Positions 1 to 6,956 of a stretch of DNA of 11,229 bases are shown here, one piece after another. Below the pieces are notes generated by a model. That model saw only the letters and a list, made by a program, of their open reading frames with translations. It searched no databases and was not told where the DNA came from. This DNA is from Planctomycetota bacterium (lineage in GTDB: Bacteria > Planctomycetota > Planctomycetia > Pirellulales > Pirellulaceae), in contig JAJSAJ010000259.1 in NCBI GenBank assembly GCA_024274855.1, positions 1 to 11,229 on the forward strand, given 5' to 3'. A program made the position numbers and the translations under genes. Position 1 is the stretch's first letter. The number at the start of each line of letters is the position of its first letter.

Positions 1-1
1 C

Positions 2-604
2 CATCTGCTCGATGATGATCTCGTTGCGAAAATGGCTTGCCAAATCCGGCAACGCCGCGAGCGGGCTCAGCAGCCAATTAATAACGCATACGCCGAGTTA
101 CCGATGGCCCAGTTTGATCTGCTTGTTCAACGATTACTTGACGATGTGAAATCGGACGGGTCTCGCAAGGCACGCCGCTCGTTTCGGCGCTCGGCCGGTC
201 GCTATTTGAAGCCCGCGGTGAATAAGTTGTTCGACGCATTTCAAGACGTGGATTTGTCAGCGGCCCACTCATTGCATCGGCTACGCATTCGCAGCAAGCG
301 GCTACGATACACGATCGAGATTGTCGAAGGAGCGTTTCCTGCCTCCCTACGCCGACAGCTTTATCCGCGGATCGTCGCAATCCAAGATATGTTGGGAATG
401 GCGAACGATCATGCGGTCGCGGTCGATTTATTTGGCGACTTGGCTCGAACCTGTGAGGATCGCCAGTTAAGGGCCTTTCTTCAAGGGATGCAGTTCTCTG
501 AAGCCAAAGGCTGTGAAAACTTGCGCCAAGTGTTTTCAACCACTTGGTCTCCCGTGGCAATAGCCCGATTGCGCCGCCAATTCCACCGCCAATGCGGACT
601 ATAA
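2..604 (+). CDS. CHAD-domain protein, 3' part (5' truncated by window edge)
   Basis: The frame is open from base 2 to the TAA at 602-604, giving at least 200 residues, so the true start lies outside the window. The product is helical and strongly basic. Its HRLRIRSKRLRY stretch, with a His followed by regularly spaced Arg/Lys, is the hallmark of the CHAD domain (conserved histidine alpha-helical domain). A second typical segment, IQDMLGMANDHAVAVDL, matches the repeated helical pair where CHAD proteins normally have LG..nD. CHAD domains bind inorganic polyphosphate and often associate with polyP granules, alone or fused to a CYTH/TTM domain; whether such a fusion exists here cannot be seen. 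No catalytic function is claimed. An internal ATG at 32 is less likely as the start because the residues before it still read like the domain. Family assignment is confident; role is inferred from the family. Confidence 0.85.
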   Translation, partial: HLLDDDLVAKMACQIRQRRERAQQPINNAYAELPMAQFDLLVQRLLDDVKSDGSRKARRSFRRSAGRYLKPAVNKLFDAFQDVDLSAAHSLHRLRIRSKRLRYTIEIVEGAFPASLRRQLYPRIVAIQDMLGMANDHAVAVDLFGDLARTCEDRQLRAFLQGMQFSEAKGCENLRQVFSTTWSPVAIARLRRQFHRQCGL

Positions 605-808
605 CGCAACACGCACGCGTCGGAACACTTGCTGCAAGCTCGGTACGCCGCTGCGGACACTCCATCCGGCCTATTGCGGGCAATGCATGGGCGTTGGACC
701 GAAACTATGCCGCGTTTCGGCGGTTCAATGGAGTATTGGGCCGCCAGGTACCCCAGGGGTGCTTCGGCATTGAACGTGGGTGCCATTTGACCAACAAGGA
801 GATCTTGC

Positions 809-2257
809 ATGCTTTGCTTGCGGAACATTCTGGCGGGCGCCATGGTTCTGGCAACGGCGATTACGGCTGGTGCTGAGCCACCCAGAGTGCGCGCCGATGG
901 TGGGTCGAAAGCCCCAGCGGCACAGAACCGACGGTCACTCGGGAACAGAATGTCCGCAACGTTCGACAACCGGGGACCGAAGGTTGGGGATCCGCTCCCG
1001 GATATCACGATTTTCGATGCACAGGGACAACCGTTCCGCCTTCGCAGTCTCAAGGGTCACTATAGCGTGATTGTTTTCGGTTGCCTGACGTGACCGCCTT
1101 TCCTGAGAAAGGTCCCCAGTTTGGAGACCGTTTGCCACGACTATTCCCCCAAAGGCGTTAAGTTCTTTTACATTTACAAGGCACTCGCTCACCCCGAGAC
1201 AAACGGATATGTGACCCCGTTCACGCTTAAAGAACGCCTGATGCACGTCAAAGAGGCTGAACGCCGTTTGGGCTCGCAATTCCAATGGCTCTGCGACACG
1301 ATGGCGAATGACGTCAAGCATCAGATGGGCGATGCGCCGAACTCCGAATTTGTCATCGATCCCCAAGGCAAGGTAGTACGCCGCCGCGTCTGGAGTGATG
1401 CGGAACAACTGCGGAAAGACTTGGCAGAGTTGGTGGGACCAGTTCAACCGGCGACCAAGATGTCCGACTTGCACCTGAAGATCATCCCGCCGCCGAAAGC
1501 TGCCGCGCGAGGCGTGGTCCCGCGCATTCAAGTCCCCGGCCCAACAAAACCTTTGATAATCGAACCGGAGAAGTCCAAGACCCCCTATTATGCGAAACTG
1601 AGGGCGGAAGTAGACGAATCGTTCCTGAAAACGGGCAAAGGCAAGCTTTACCTCGGATTCCACATGGATCCCATCTATGGTGTGCATTGGAACAACTTGG
1701 CAGCGCCCGTTCATTTCGAGACCGTCTCCCCTTCAGGAGTTACCATCTCTCCGAAAAGCGGCCAAGGCCCCAAGGTCAAAGAGGCGGCTGACGTGGACCC
1801 TCGCGAGTTCCTACTGGACATTGAAGGAAAAGAAACGGCCGAACCAATCGAATTGACGGTCACCTATTTTGCGTGTAACGACGAGGAAGGCTGGTGTCGT
1901 CCAGTAACTCAGAAGTATTCGATTCGGTTGACGATGGATTCTGATGGCGGTTGGGCCAGTTCTCGTCACCGTCGGCCCCGGAAGGATCGACCTGCGGGCC
2001 AAACTGCCAGGAGTGGCCGGCCTGGCACACCGTCCGGCAGAATGCCGCCTCGGGCGAGGAGACCTGGCGGCCCTCGAGCACCGCAACAGCTATTGGAACG
2101 TATTCGATCCAACGACAAGAACGGCGACGGCCAGATCACCAGGAAGGAAGCTTCTCCGCAATTGAAACGCTTCTTCAACCGCATTGATACGGATGGCGAT
2201 GGCACGATCACTCAGGACGAGCTTCGCGAGTTCATCAAACGGCGCCGTCCGTTTTAG
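809..2257 (+). CDS. Deiodinase-like selenoprotein with DsbD-alpha-like and EF-hand domains (TGA 1091-1093 = Sec)
   Basis: ATG 809 follows a good ribosome site (AAGGAGA, 796-802). Reading TGA 1091-1093 as selenocysteine joins two same-frame open segments into 482 residues, ending at TAG 2255-2257. Residues 1-22 form a signal peptide (MLCLRNILAG..., hydrophobic core, A-G-A), so export is predicted. Residues ~57-210 are a deiodinase/thioredoxin-like domain: KVGDPLPDITIFDAQG, then FGCLT-U95-PPF (deiodinases have FGSCT-U-PPF), then FFYIYKALAHP (deiodinases have a YIEEAHP-type motif) and a late FVIDPQGKVVRR strand. C92 and U95 form a CxxU redox motif. Residues ~258-376 resemble the DsbD N-terminal domain, with C356 and C363 in ACNDEEGWCRP. 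After an Arg/Pro/Gly-rich linker (~379-425), two canonical EF-hand loops begin at D436 and D460. The Glu before the AH motif of deiodinases is absent, so iodothyronine activity is not implied. A secreted selenol/thiol oxidoreductase is the safest reading. Selenoprotein call: seen plus family knowledge; substrate unknown. Confidence 0.9.
1091..1129 (+). promoter_or_regulatory. Sec UGA codon and bacterial SECIS-like hairpin
   Basis: TGA 1091-1093 is followed by a stem-loop at 1111-1129. GGTC (1111-1114) pairs with GACC (1126-1129), there is one C-A mismatch (1115/1125), and CCA (1116-1118) pairs with TGG (1122-1124). The apical loop is G1119-T-T. The loop G lies 26 nt after the UGA. Bacterial SECIS elements, bound by SelB, sit inside the coding region, generally with the apical loop about 16-37 nt from UGA and a G at the start of the loop; this hairpin meets each point. 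The sequence is also coding, so pairing and protein constraints overlap. No folding energy was computed. Confidence 0.8.
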
Positions 2258-2283
2258 CTCGTAAAGGACTCGCGAATGTTGTC

Positions 2284-2436
2284 CGACGGACGCCCACGTC
2301 CGTCGTTGAAGCTAGTGCCAACGCCCCCATTATCCACAACGATCACGAGCTCGCGAGACTTTCGAGCTGTTTGGAAACAGTCTATCCGGCTGGCGAGAGT
2401 CTTACCAACCGCAGCGACGGACGTGGGCGTCCGTCG
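2284..2436. repeat. REPIN-like inverted pair of 22-bp palindromes
   Basis: The first palindrome is at 2284-2305: arm CGACGGACG, loop CCCA, arm CGTCCGTCG. The second is at 2415-2436 with identical arms and loop TGGG. Because the loops are complementary, the second copy is the exact reverse complement of the first over all 22 bases. The two are 109 bp apart. This matches the general plan of REPINs: two palindromic REP sequences in inverted orientation with a short spacer, usually moved by RAYT-type (Y1) transposases. The first palindrome starts 27 bp after the selenoprotein stop and could also help end transcription, although no T-run follows it. Confidence 0.7.
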
Positions 2437-2476
2437 AACGGGGAGGGCGCCATTGTCCGTTCAACGATTTAGTGTG

Positions 2477-2494
2477 GCCCTGCTGCGGCAGGGC
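2477..2494. repeat. Perfect 7-bp hairpin
   Basis: GCCCTGC (2477-2483) pairs perfectly with GCAGGGC (2488-2494) across a TGCG loop. It is non-coding, has no following T-run and occurs once in the window. It may be another REP-type palindrome or a structured RNA segment; its function is unknown. Confidence 0.4.
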
Positions 2495-2525
2495 AGACTG
2501 AGCGAGTTTCATGGGCCGTGCATGG

Positions 2526-2780
2526 TCAACGCCCTCGGTCGATCTCGCAGACGATACGAAAGCCCAGGTTTCTGCCGGTGGCATTCGGTTCAGCGGGCGT
2601 ACGGACCGCAGCCCTTTGAAGAGCAAGCCGTCACAAGAAGCATCCGCCACGAATGGCATACAAATTACTCGTGGCCGGCCCAATTGGATCAACCTCCTCC
2701 GTCGGAACATAGCCTTCTGCGTCATAGGGATCCTGGTATCACTCCCATACGGATACATGTGTCCACCGCTTGCATTATTA
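2526..2780 (-). pseudogene. Relic of a formylglycine-generating-enzyme-like (FGE-sulfatase/SUMF1) domain
   Basis: The minus strand, read with one frame change, gives the end of an FGE-like domain. First comes NNASGGHMY (compare PNAFGLYDMHGN). In a second frame follow VWE-stop-YQDPYDAEGY (compare NVWEWCQDWYD), DPIGPATSNLYAIRGG (compare DPTGP...RVLRGGSW), QRAAVR (compare CRSAYR) and NATGRNLGFRIV (compare RNNNLGFRVV), then a stop at 2526-2528. Breaks are the frame change near 2750, TGA at 2739-2741 where the family has Trp in VWEW, and TGA at 2631-2633. Intact members are common as exported or kinase-fused domains in planctomycetes, and some oxidise a sulfatase Cys to formylglycine. No start, signal peptide or N-terminal half is recognisable, so this is a decayed fragment. 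The motif order makes the family call fairly safe; the left boundary of the domain is uncertain. Confidence 0.65.
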
Positions 2781-2885
2781 CGCAATCGAAAGTTCAAGAC
2801 AACGACTATTCCGCTGGCCGCTTGTATTCGGACCTGGAATTGGGCGATAATGCCACCGGTACAAACAACCCTCATCCCAAAGAGC

Positions 2886-2890
2886 AGGAG
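2886..2890 (+). promoter_or_regulatory. Ribosome binding site that sets the start at 2897
   Basis: AGGAG ends 6 nt before ATG 2897. The same frame is open back to 2276, but only this start has a strong Shine-Dalgarno sequence and puts a signal peptide at the N-terminus. Confidence 0.7.
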
Positions 2891-2896
2891 ACAGAC

Positions 2897-3823
2897 ATGC
2901 GGATGGCAGTCGGGACAATGACGCTCGTCTTGTCGGCGGCCGTCGGCACGTTTGCCGCGCCGCCGGAGTTGGCATTTCGATCTGTGGGTGACGGCTTGTT
3001 TGCCTTTAACACAGGAAAACTCGAGGGCCGACTCAAACTGGACGGCAAGTACCAGGGACTTTATCCGTTAGTCGACTGTGCAACCGGAGAGGACCTGACC
3101 AACCCGCCGGGAGTGTTCAGCTTCTACCGTCTTTTTTCCTCGTCCAAACGATACGGCAAGGCCGCACGAGATTGGCCGACTCGAACCAGCCTGCTCACGG
3201 ACGGTGCGGTTGAAGTGCATTGGGCCGCGGCGAAAGAACATCCCGTGGAGATCAAGGCCGTCTATCGCTGGACGACGCCCGACACGCTCGATGTGAACAT
3301 CGCCGTTCTTCCAGAACAGCCGATGCCGGGCTTTGAGCTCTTCGTCTCGTCGTATTTCACAAAAGGGTTTCGCGCATCGGTCTACCGGAACATCCCCAAC
3401 GCCCCTCGGCCGGTTTTCGACCCGGTCGACCGAGCATCGGAAAGCACCAGCGGATATGTCATGTTCCCAAGAGACGGACCGTCGCTACAGTTGATCCAGG
3501 ATGGCCGTTGGGCAATCCCGCCCAATCCGGTGCAATGGGATATACGTAAATGGCTGGCGGCGCCGGTCGCGATACGCTGCGATGCAAAACTGGGGCTGAC
3601 CGCCCTGATGATGACTCCGCCAAAGGATTGTTTTGCCGTCTCCACTCCCTGGAACCCGGCTTTTCCCGACCGACCCGGATACCGTTCGCTCTACCTGTCA
3701 CTTTTCGGCACCGACCTGCCCGCATCCCAATGGGCTCACGCTCACTGCCGCCTGATTATTCGCCGCGACCTTTCGACCGACGAGGTGGTTCGATGTTATA
3801 AACAATATGTGGGCGCGAAATGA
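2897..3823 (+). CDS. Secreted protein of unknown function
   Basis: The product has 308 residues, ending at TGA 3821-3823. The N-terminus MRMAVGTMTLVLSAAVGTFA-APP is a classic signal peptide with a likely cleavage after ~A20, so the protein is expected outside the cytoplasm. The mature part is rich in beta-type segments and aromatic residues (GLFAFNTGKLEGRLKLDGKY, FSFYRLFSS, VYRWTTPDTLDVNIAVLP, YVMFPRDGPSLQLIQDGRW), suggesting a beta-sandwich. I recognise no family and no catalytic motif. The general look (GRLKLDGKYQGLYPLVDCATGEDL) is reminiscent of mutarotase-like or sugar-binding beta-sandwiches, but this is only an impression. There are few Cys and no lipobox. It is followed at 57 bp by the thioesterase gene on the same strand, so co-transcription is possible but unproven. 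The start was chosen for its AGGAG site and signal peptide. Confidence 0.8.
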   Translation: MRMAVGTMTLVLSAAVGTFAAPPELAFRSVGDGLFAFNTGKLEGRLKLDGKYQGLYPLVDCATGEDLTNPPGVFSFYRLFSSSKRYGKAARDWPTRTSLLTDGAVEVHWAAAKEHPVEIKAVYRWTTPDTLDVNIAVLPEQPMPGFELFVSSYFTKGFRASVYRNIPNAPRPVFDPVDRASESTSGYVMFPRDGPSLQLIQDGRWAIPPNPVQWDIRKWLAAPVAIRCDAKLGLTALMMTPPKDCFAVSTPWNPAFPDRPGYRSLYLSLFGTDLPASQWAHAHCRLIIRRDLSTDEVVRCYKQYVGAK

Positions 3824-3880
3824 CCGAAGATAACAGATTCCCCAAACAGTTTAATCTAATCGCGACTGGTGAGAGTATTC

Positions 3881-4294
3881 ATGAATTGGATGAAGAGACC
3901 GTTGAAAATTGGCACCGTTGGCCGGTCTACATTTCTCGTCGAGCCGGAACACGGAATTGACATTACCGGTGACCCGAACCTCGCGGTGCTGAGCACGCCG
4001 TCGTTGATCTGGTTCCTTGAAAAGGCGGCTCGACAGGCTGTCTCCGCGGTTCTCGAGCCCGATTATAATTCGGCCGGCGTCCATATTGACGTTCAGCATC
4101 TGGCTGCCACCCCGCTCGGACACCGCGTTACATGTACTGCGCGAGTGATTCATATCGACGGGCCGAGTATTCTGTTTCAAGTCGAGGCGTGTGATCAGCA
4201 CGAGACGATTGCAAAAGGCATGCATCGCCGTCGCACGTTTAAGATCGATCGTTTTGCCGATCGCGTGAGGCGAAAAGCCGAACGGGCAACATAA
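3881..4294 (+). CDS. FlK-type hotdog acyl-CoA thioesterase family protein
   Basis: The product has 137 residues from ATG 3881, with a GGTGAG site 7 nt upstream; an in-frame GTG at 3869 would add four residues but overlaps that site. The protein matches the fluoroacetyl-CoA thioesterase (FlK)-like branch of hotdog thioesterases, which hydrolyse acyl-CoA esters in the cytoplasm as dimers. STPSLIWFLEKAA holds T39 and E47, and VQHLAATPLG holds H73. The spacings of 8 and 26 residues equal those of the catalytic Thr42, Glu50 and His76 of FlK. The later segment (VTCTARVIHIDGPSILFQVEACDQHETIAKGMHRR) follows the usual strand pattern ending in G.H.R. Substrate cannot be read from the sequence; most relatives are not fluoroacetate enzymes. 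The stop codon TAA (4292-4294) is the first three bases of a dispersed repeat, so the C-terminus may have been altered by its arrival. Confidence 0.85.
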   Translation: MNWMKRPLKIGTVGRSTFLVEPEHGIDITGDPNLAVLSTPSLIWFLEKAARQAVSAVLEPDYNSAGVHIDVQHLAATPLGHRVTCTARVIHIDGPSILFQVEACDQHETIAKGMHRRRTFKIDRFADRVRRKAERAT

Positions 4295-4427
4295 GGATTC
4301 GCCAATCAATAACTGTCGCACTCTTCCGCGAACAGACCCCCGTGGGCTCGCCCCATGGGTGAATCAGTCTCGCAGCTAAGGAGGATCGCCGCACGAACAC
4401 TCCCCAGTAAACGCGACAACAATTGAT
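4292..4427 (+). repeat. Dispersed ~135-bp repeat, copy A (inverted relative to copy B)
   Basis: These 136 bases, read on the plus strand from TAAGGATTCGCC to CAATTGAT, match the reverse complement of 8878-9012 with about nine mismatches and one 1-base gap (roughly 93% by hand alignment). The repeat contains a hairpin in which CCCGTGGG pairs with CCCATGGG across CTCGC. The one difference from copy B in the arms becomes a G-U pair in RNA, so the stem is kept. The copy fills the junction between the thioesterase (+) and the TPR-cytochrome gene (-), and its first three bases are the thioesterase stop. No transposase gene lies nearby. Confidence 0.85.
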
Positions 4428-4484
4428 CTGACAGTCTCAAGGTCTCAGCCGATACGGCCAATTCGAATTGCGGCTCGCAGTCGG

Positions 4485-6491
4485 TCAATTGGGAAAAGCG
4501 GCAAGATACGCGGACGGCCGCACATAGATAGCCCGTTGGTGGTTGGTCAGTGTTCGCTGGGGCGCCTTTGCCAGCGATCGGCAGAACTGAACCAGATCGA
4601 CAAGCTGATCGATCGGCAGATTGCTGCATGCCGGATGCGGCGTTCCCGGCATGCCAATCGATAGTCGCCGGAAGAGAGCCGCCGGCTCATGCCCGCCCTT
4701 GAATGCTTCTTCCGCAAGATCACGTGAGCGCGCTGGCCGCCCCACGTCGTCGCACAACAACGCGTCGACGGCACCACGCCCCGTGGTGCCGTGGCATTGC
4801 GCACACGCTTGCTGTTGGTAAATGTGTTTTCCTCGAGCGATCGCGTCGCCGTCAGGCGGTCCGATCGGTGGGACGGACACAATGTCTTGCGGCGTCGAAC
4901 GAGAGTGAACAAAGTCATCAGACTCGTCCAGATCCACTTCCTCGCCCATGTCAGCCATCATGGCAACGAATTGATCTCGCAAGCCATCTTCGTGCAATCT
5001 GAGCGTTTCGCGGGCAAGCAACGTGATCTGTTTCTTGGATAGCGTGTCATACGCCGGCATGGATGATCCAGGCATCCCTTGTCGAATCACATTTTCAACG
5101 TCCTCAATCGACGCGGCGCCGTTAGCCGAACTGACAAGGTGAAACCTCTCCCGGCGGAAGTTTCGCGGCGGCGGAAACAGGTGTTGAGCAGCCCGGCCAT
5201 CCCCTGCTCCAGAGATTCCATGACAGATCGCACACTTCGCCGCATAGAGTTCTGGCCCCGACGTTGCCGAATCGCCTGACTTCGTCTTCGCTGTCGGCTC
5301 CCACGGAATCAACTGCCCAAGTTCCAACGGCGGGACCGGACTTGCCATCAGCTGTTGCAAACGGCTCGAGGCCGAGTAATCTGTCGGGTTAACAGCAAGG
5401 CGAACTCTAAGGTCCTGGACGCGGCGCGGCATCGCGCTGATCGCATCGCTCCGTTGAAACAACGGAAGGCCGAGGGCCGTATCGCCACTGAGTGCATACA
5501 TGGATGCCGCCGGACCAAGTATGCCCGCGTCTCGAATCCGATTGAGATCGATTCCCGCAAACCAACGAGACACTTCCTTGAACTCTCCCGCATCGAATGC
5601 CAACTGGGCCATTTGAAACATCGCGTCCCTCGATGGCGGAGTCTTTGCCACAAGGGGAGCCAGAATAGCCTTGGCTTCCGCCGAGCGAGTCAACTTGCGA
5701 AGAATAGACGCGAGGCCAATCCGGGACGACTCGTTGCTCGGAAAACGCCGGACCAACTCTCCGTATTCTTGCAATGCCAGCTCAAGTTCATTCTCGGAAT
5801 CGTGGATCTGCGCCAGAAGCATTCGAGCCAATTCGTGCTCCGGCTGCTCGCGAAGTGCCTGCTTAAGCTTGCTGAGGGCTTGCTCACGATCCCTCAAGGC
5901 CTCCCAATAGACGGCCCACATATAGGCAAGATGAGCATCCGTGGGACGTTCCATCTCCCACTGTAACAGCAGTCTGTGAGCCCTTTCACGATAACCGGCT
6001 GTCAAGTAGCCGCGAACAAGCGCCGCCGAAATATCATCAGCCGGAAGTCCTGCCGCAACGAATTGCTTCCTGAGAAGCGGCGCATTCTCAGGGACACGCC
6101 CCGATGCGATGGAAGCAAGTTTTTTTTCCACGTCAATCCAGCTATCCGAGACCCCTGTTGCCTTCGCGGACTTCAAGGATTCCTGCCATTCGGCCACCCG
6201 ATCAAACAACCGAAAACACTTGGCTCGCATGATATCCCACTCGCCGTCCCCTGGAGCCAGCCACTTGCCCCAGTCAGCCCACCAAAGAGCGGAGCTGATT
6301 GCCCAATGCTCCATCGATCGACTCACACGCTGACGAATCAAAGCCGACCCCAGACGGCGCCCGCCAAACCCAAGAAAAACGGCGAGGAAAACCAACAACA
6401 TGAAGGCCGCTATCCAAATGTTCTTCCGAACACGGCTTGGCACATGGTCGGTAGTTTGTGTCATGAGTTTACGACTTCGGGGTGTCGGCAT
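4485..6491 (-). CDS. Membrane-anchored TPR protein with two C-terminal cytochrome c haem sites
   Basis: The product has 668 residues. After a charged N-terminus, residues ~24-42 (IWIAAFMLLVFLAVFLGFG) form one membrane segment, so the rest is expected outside the cytoplasm, where haem c is attached. Residues ~150-350 are helical repeats of TPR type (YRERAHRLLLQWEMERPTD, DREQALSKLKQALREQPEH, ELELALQEYGELVRRFPSN). Two cytochrome c modules follow. Haem site 1 is C420-A-I-C-H424, with M473 or M478 in GMPGSSMPAY as likely distal ligand. Haem site 2 is C563-A-Q-C-H567, with M614 in GMPGTPH. The role is probably electron transfer coupled to a protein-binding scaffold; the partner is unknown. The gene is divergent from the FG-GAP/haem gene at 7105. 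ATG 6491 gives the longest frame and has only a weak purine-rich site; a second ATG nine codons in is also possible. Confidence 0.85.
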   Translation of the reverse strand: MPTPRSRKLMTQTTDHVPSRVRKNIWIAAFMLLVFLAVFLGFGGRRLGSALIRQRVSRSMEHWAISSALWWADWGKWLAPGDGEWDIMRAKCFRLFDRVAEWQESLKSAKATGVSDSWIDVEKKLASIASGRVPENAPLLRKQFVAAGLPADDISAALVRGYLTAGYRERAHRLLLQWEMERPTDAHLAYMWAVYWEALRDREQALSKLKQALREQPEHELARMLLAQIHDSENELELALQEYGELVRRFPSNESSRIGLASILRKLTRSAEAKAILAPLVAKTPPSRDAMFQMAQLAFDAGEFKEVSRWFAGIDLNRIRDAGILGPAASMYALSGDTALGLPLFQRSDAISAMPRRVQDLRVRLAVNPTDYSASSRLQQLMASPVPPLELGQLIPWEPTAKTKSGDSATSGPELYAAKCAICHGISGAGDGRAAQHLFPPPRNFRRERFHLVSSANGAASIEDVENVIRQGMPGSSMPAYDTLSKKQITLLARETLRLHEDGLRDQFVAMMADMGEEVDLDESDDFVHSRSTPQDIVSVPPIGPPDGDAIARGKHIYQQQACAQCHGTTGRGAVDALLCDDVGRPARSRDLAEEAFKGGHEPAALFRRLSIGMPGTPHPACSNLPIDQLVDLVQFCRSLAKAPQRTLTNHQRAIYVRPSAYLAAFPN

Positions 6492-6605
6492 CTTCTTACC
6501 CTATCCAGGGAATCGAGTCGATCCCTGCCACAAAACCGTTACGAGACATTAAGACGTCCGAGGCCAAATACCCGGACTGAAAGTCTAGTGACAGGCTGCA
6601 AGCAG

Positions 6606-6626
6606 GTGGCCAAGCCGGCTGGCCAC
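6606..6626. repeat. Palindromic REP-like hairpin
   Basis: GTGGCCA (6606-6612) pairs perfectly with TGGCCAC (6620-6626) around AGCCGGC, which itself contains the palindrome GCCGGC. It is non-coding and lacks a T-run. It occurs once in the window, so repeat-family membership is a guess. Confidence 0.4.
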
Positions 6627-6885
6627 ACTCGCTCATTCTACTATGCCGGTCGTTGTACGTTAACGCCACTCCGGCTACTATTGCATGTATGAACGCGAGA
6701 CGCTCGCAGGGATGTCGCGCCCCTTGCCAGCACTCGGGCGTAACCGCTCCGGCACCGTTTGCTTGCTTGATTTCGCCAAGGACACCACGCGACAGCCGTA
6801 AGTGGCACGGGAAGTTATCCCCAGCGCTGCAGGAAATCTAATGGACTGAGGGCTTTTAGCCCATCGAAAAGAGGGCTCTTCGATC

Positions 6886-6956
6886 GTAACCGTTCACGGA
6901 ATGTAGGCCGCCGGTTCGCTTCCAAGGGGTCAGACCCCAGCGGCGTGAACGGCTAC
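6886..6956. repeat. Compound palindromic element (inverted arms around GGGGTC-A-GACCCC)
   Basis: GTAACCGTTCACG (6886-6898) and CGTGAACGGCTAC (6944-6956) are complementary at 12 of 13 positions and enclose 45 bp. Inside lies the perfect palindrome GGGGTC-A-GACCCC (6926-6938). Outside the arms, CTTCGATC (6879-6886) and a second TTCGATCC (6958-6965) give further imperfect symmetry. The GGGGTC/GACCCC core resembles REP palindromes seen in many bacteria (from memory). Nearby, GGGCT-TTT-AGCCC (6850-6862) is a separate hairpin. Together these look like REP/REPIN-type mobile palindromes rather than an operator. Confidence 0.5.

Larger units (their letters stand above)
2258..2896. other. 639-bp non-coding stretch with repeats and a gene relic
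   Basis: The frame of the downstream gene stays open across this stretch, back to ATG 2276, but the translation has no signal peptide, shows no domain and runs straight through both palindromes, so I do not count it as coding. It holds an inverted pair of palindromes (2284-2436), a small hairpin (2477-2494) and a decayed minus-strand FGE-like domain (about 2526-2780). Between 2306 and 2414 I see only a short CTGTTT/AAACAG hairpin and nothing gene-like. A promoter for the gene at 2897 is expected here, but I cannot place it with confidence. Confidence 0.6.

Noticed and set aside
544..876. Small plus-strand open frame between the CHAD and selenoprotein genes
   Set aside because: It overlaps the end of the CHAD gene and the start of the selenoprotein gene, lacks a ribosome site and shows no protein-like features.
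1097..1112. The first hairpin after the UGA as the SECIS element
   Set aside because: Its loop begins only 10 nt after the UGA, too close for a SelB-bound element, and the loop CTGA has no G in its first two positions. The hairpin at 1111-1129 fits better.
935..1714. 259-codon minus-strand open frame opposite the selenoprotein gene
   Set aside because: It is antisense to a region with clear deiodinase-like protein motifs and has no recognisable family, so it is a shadow of the real frame.
2276..2896. N-terminal extension of the 2897-3823 gene to ATG 2276
   Set aside because: The frame is open, but the extension crosses both palindromes, has no signal peptide or domain, and the internal ATG 2897 has a strong AGGAG site and a signal peptide.
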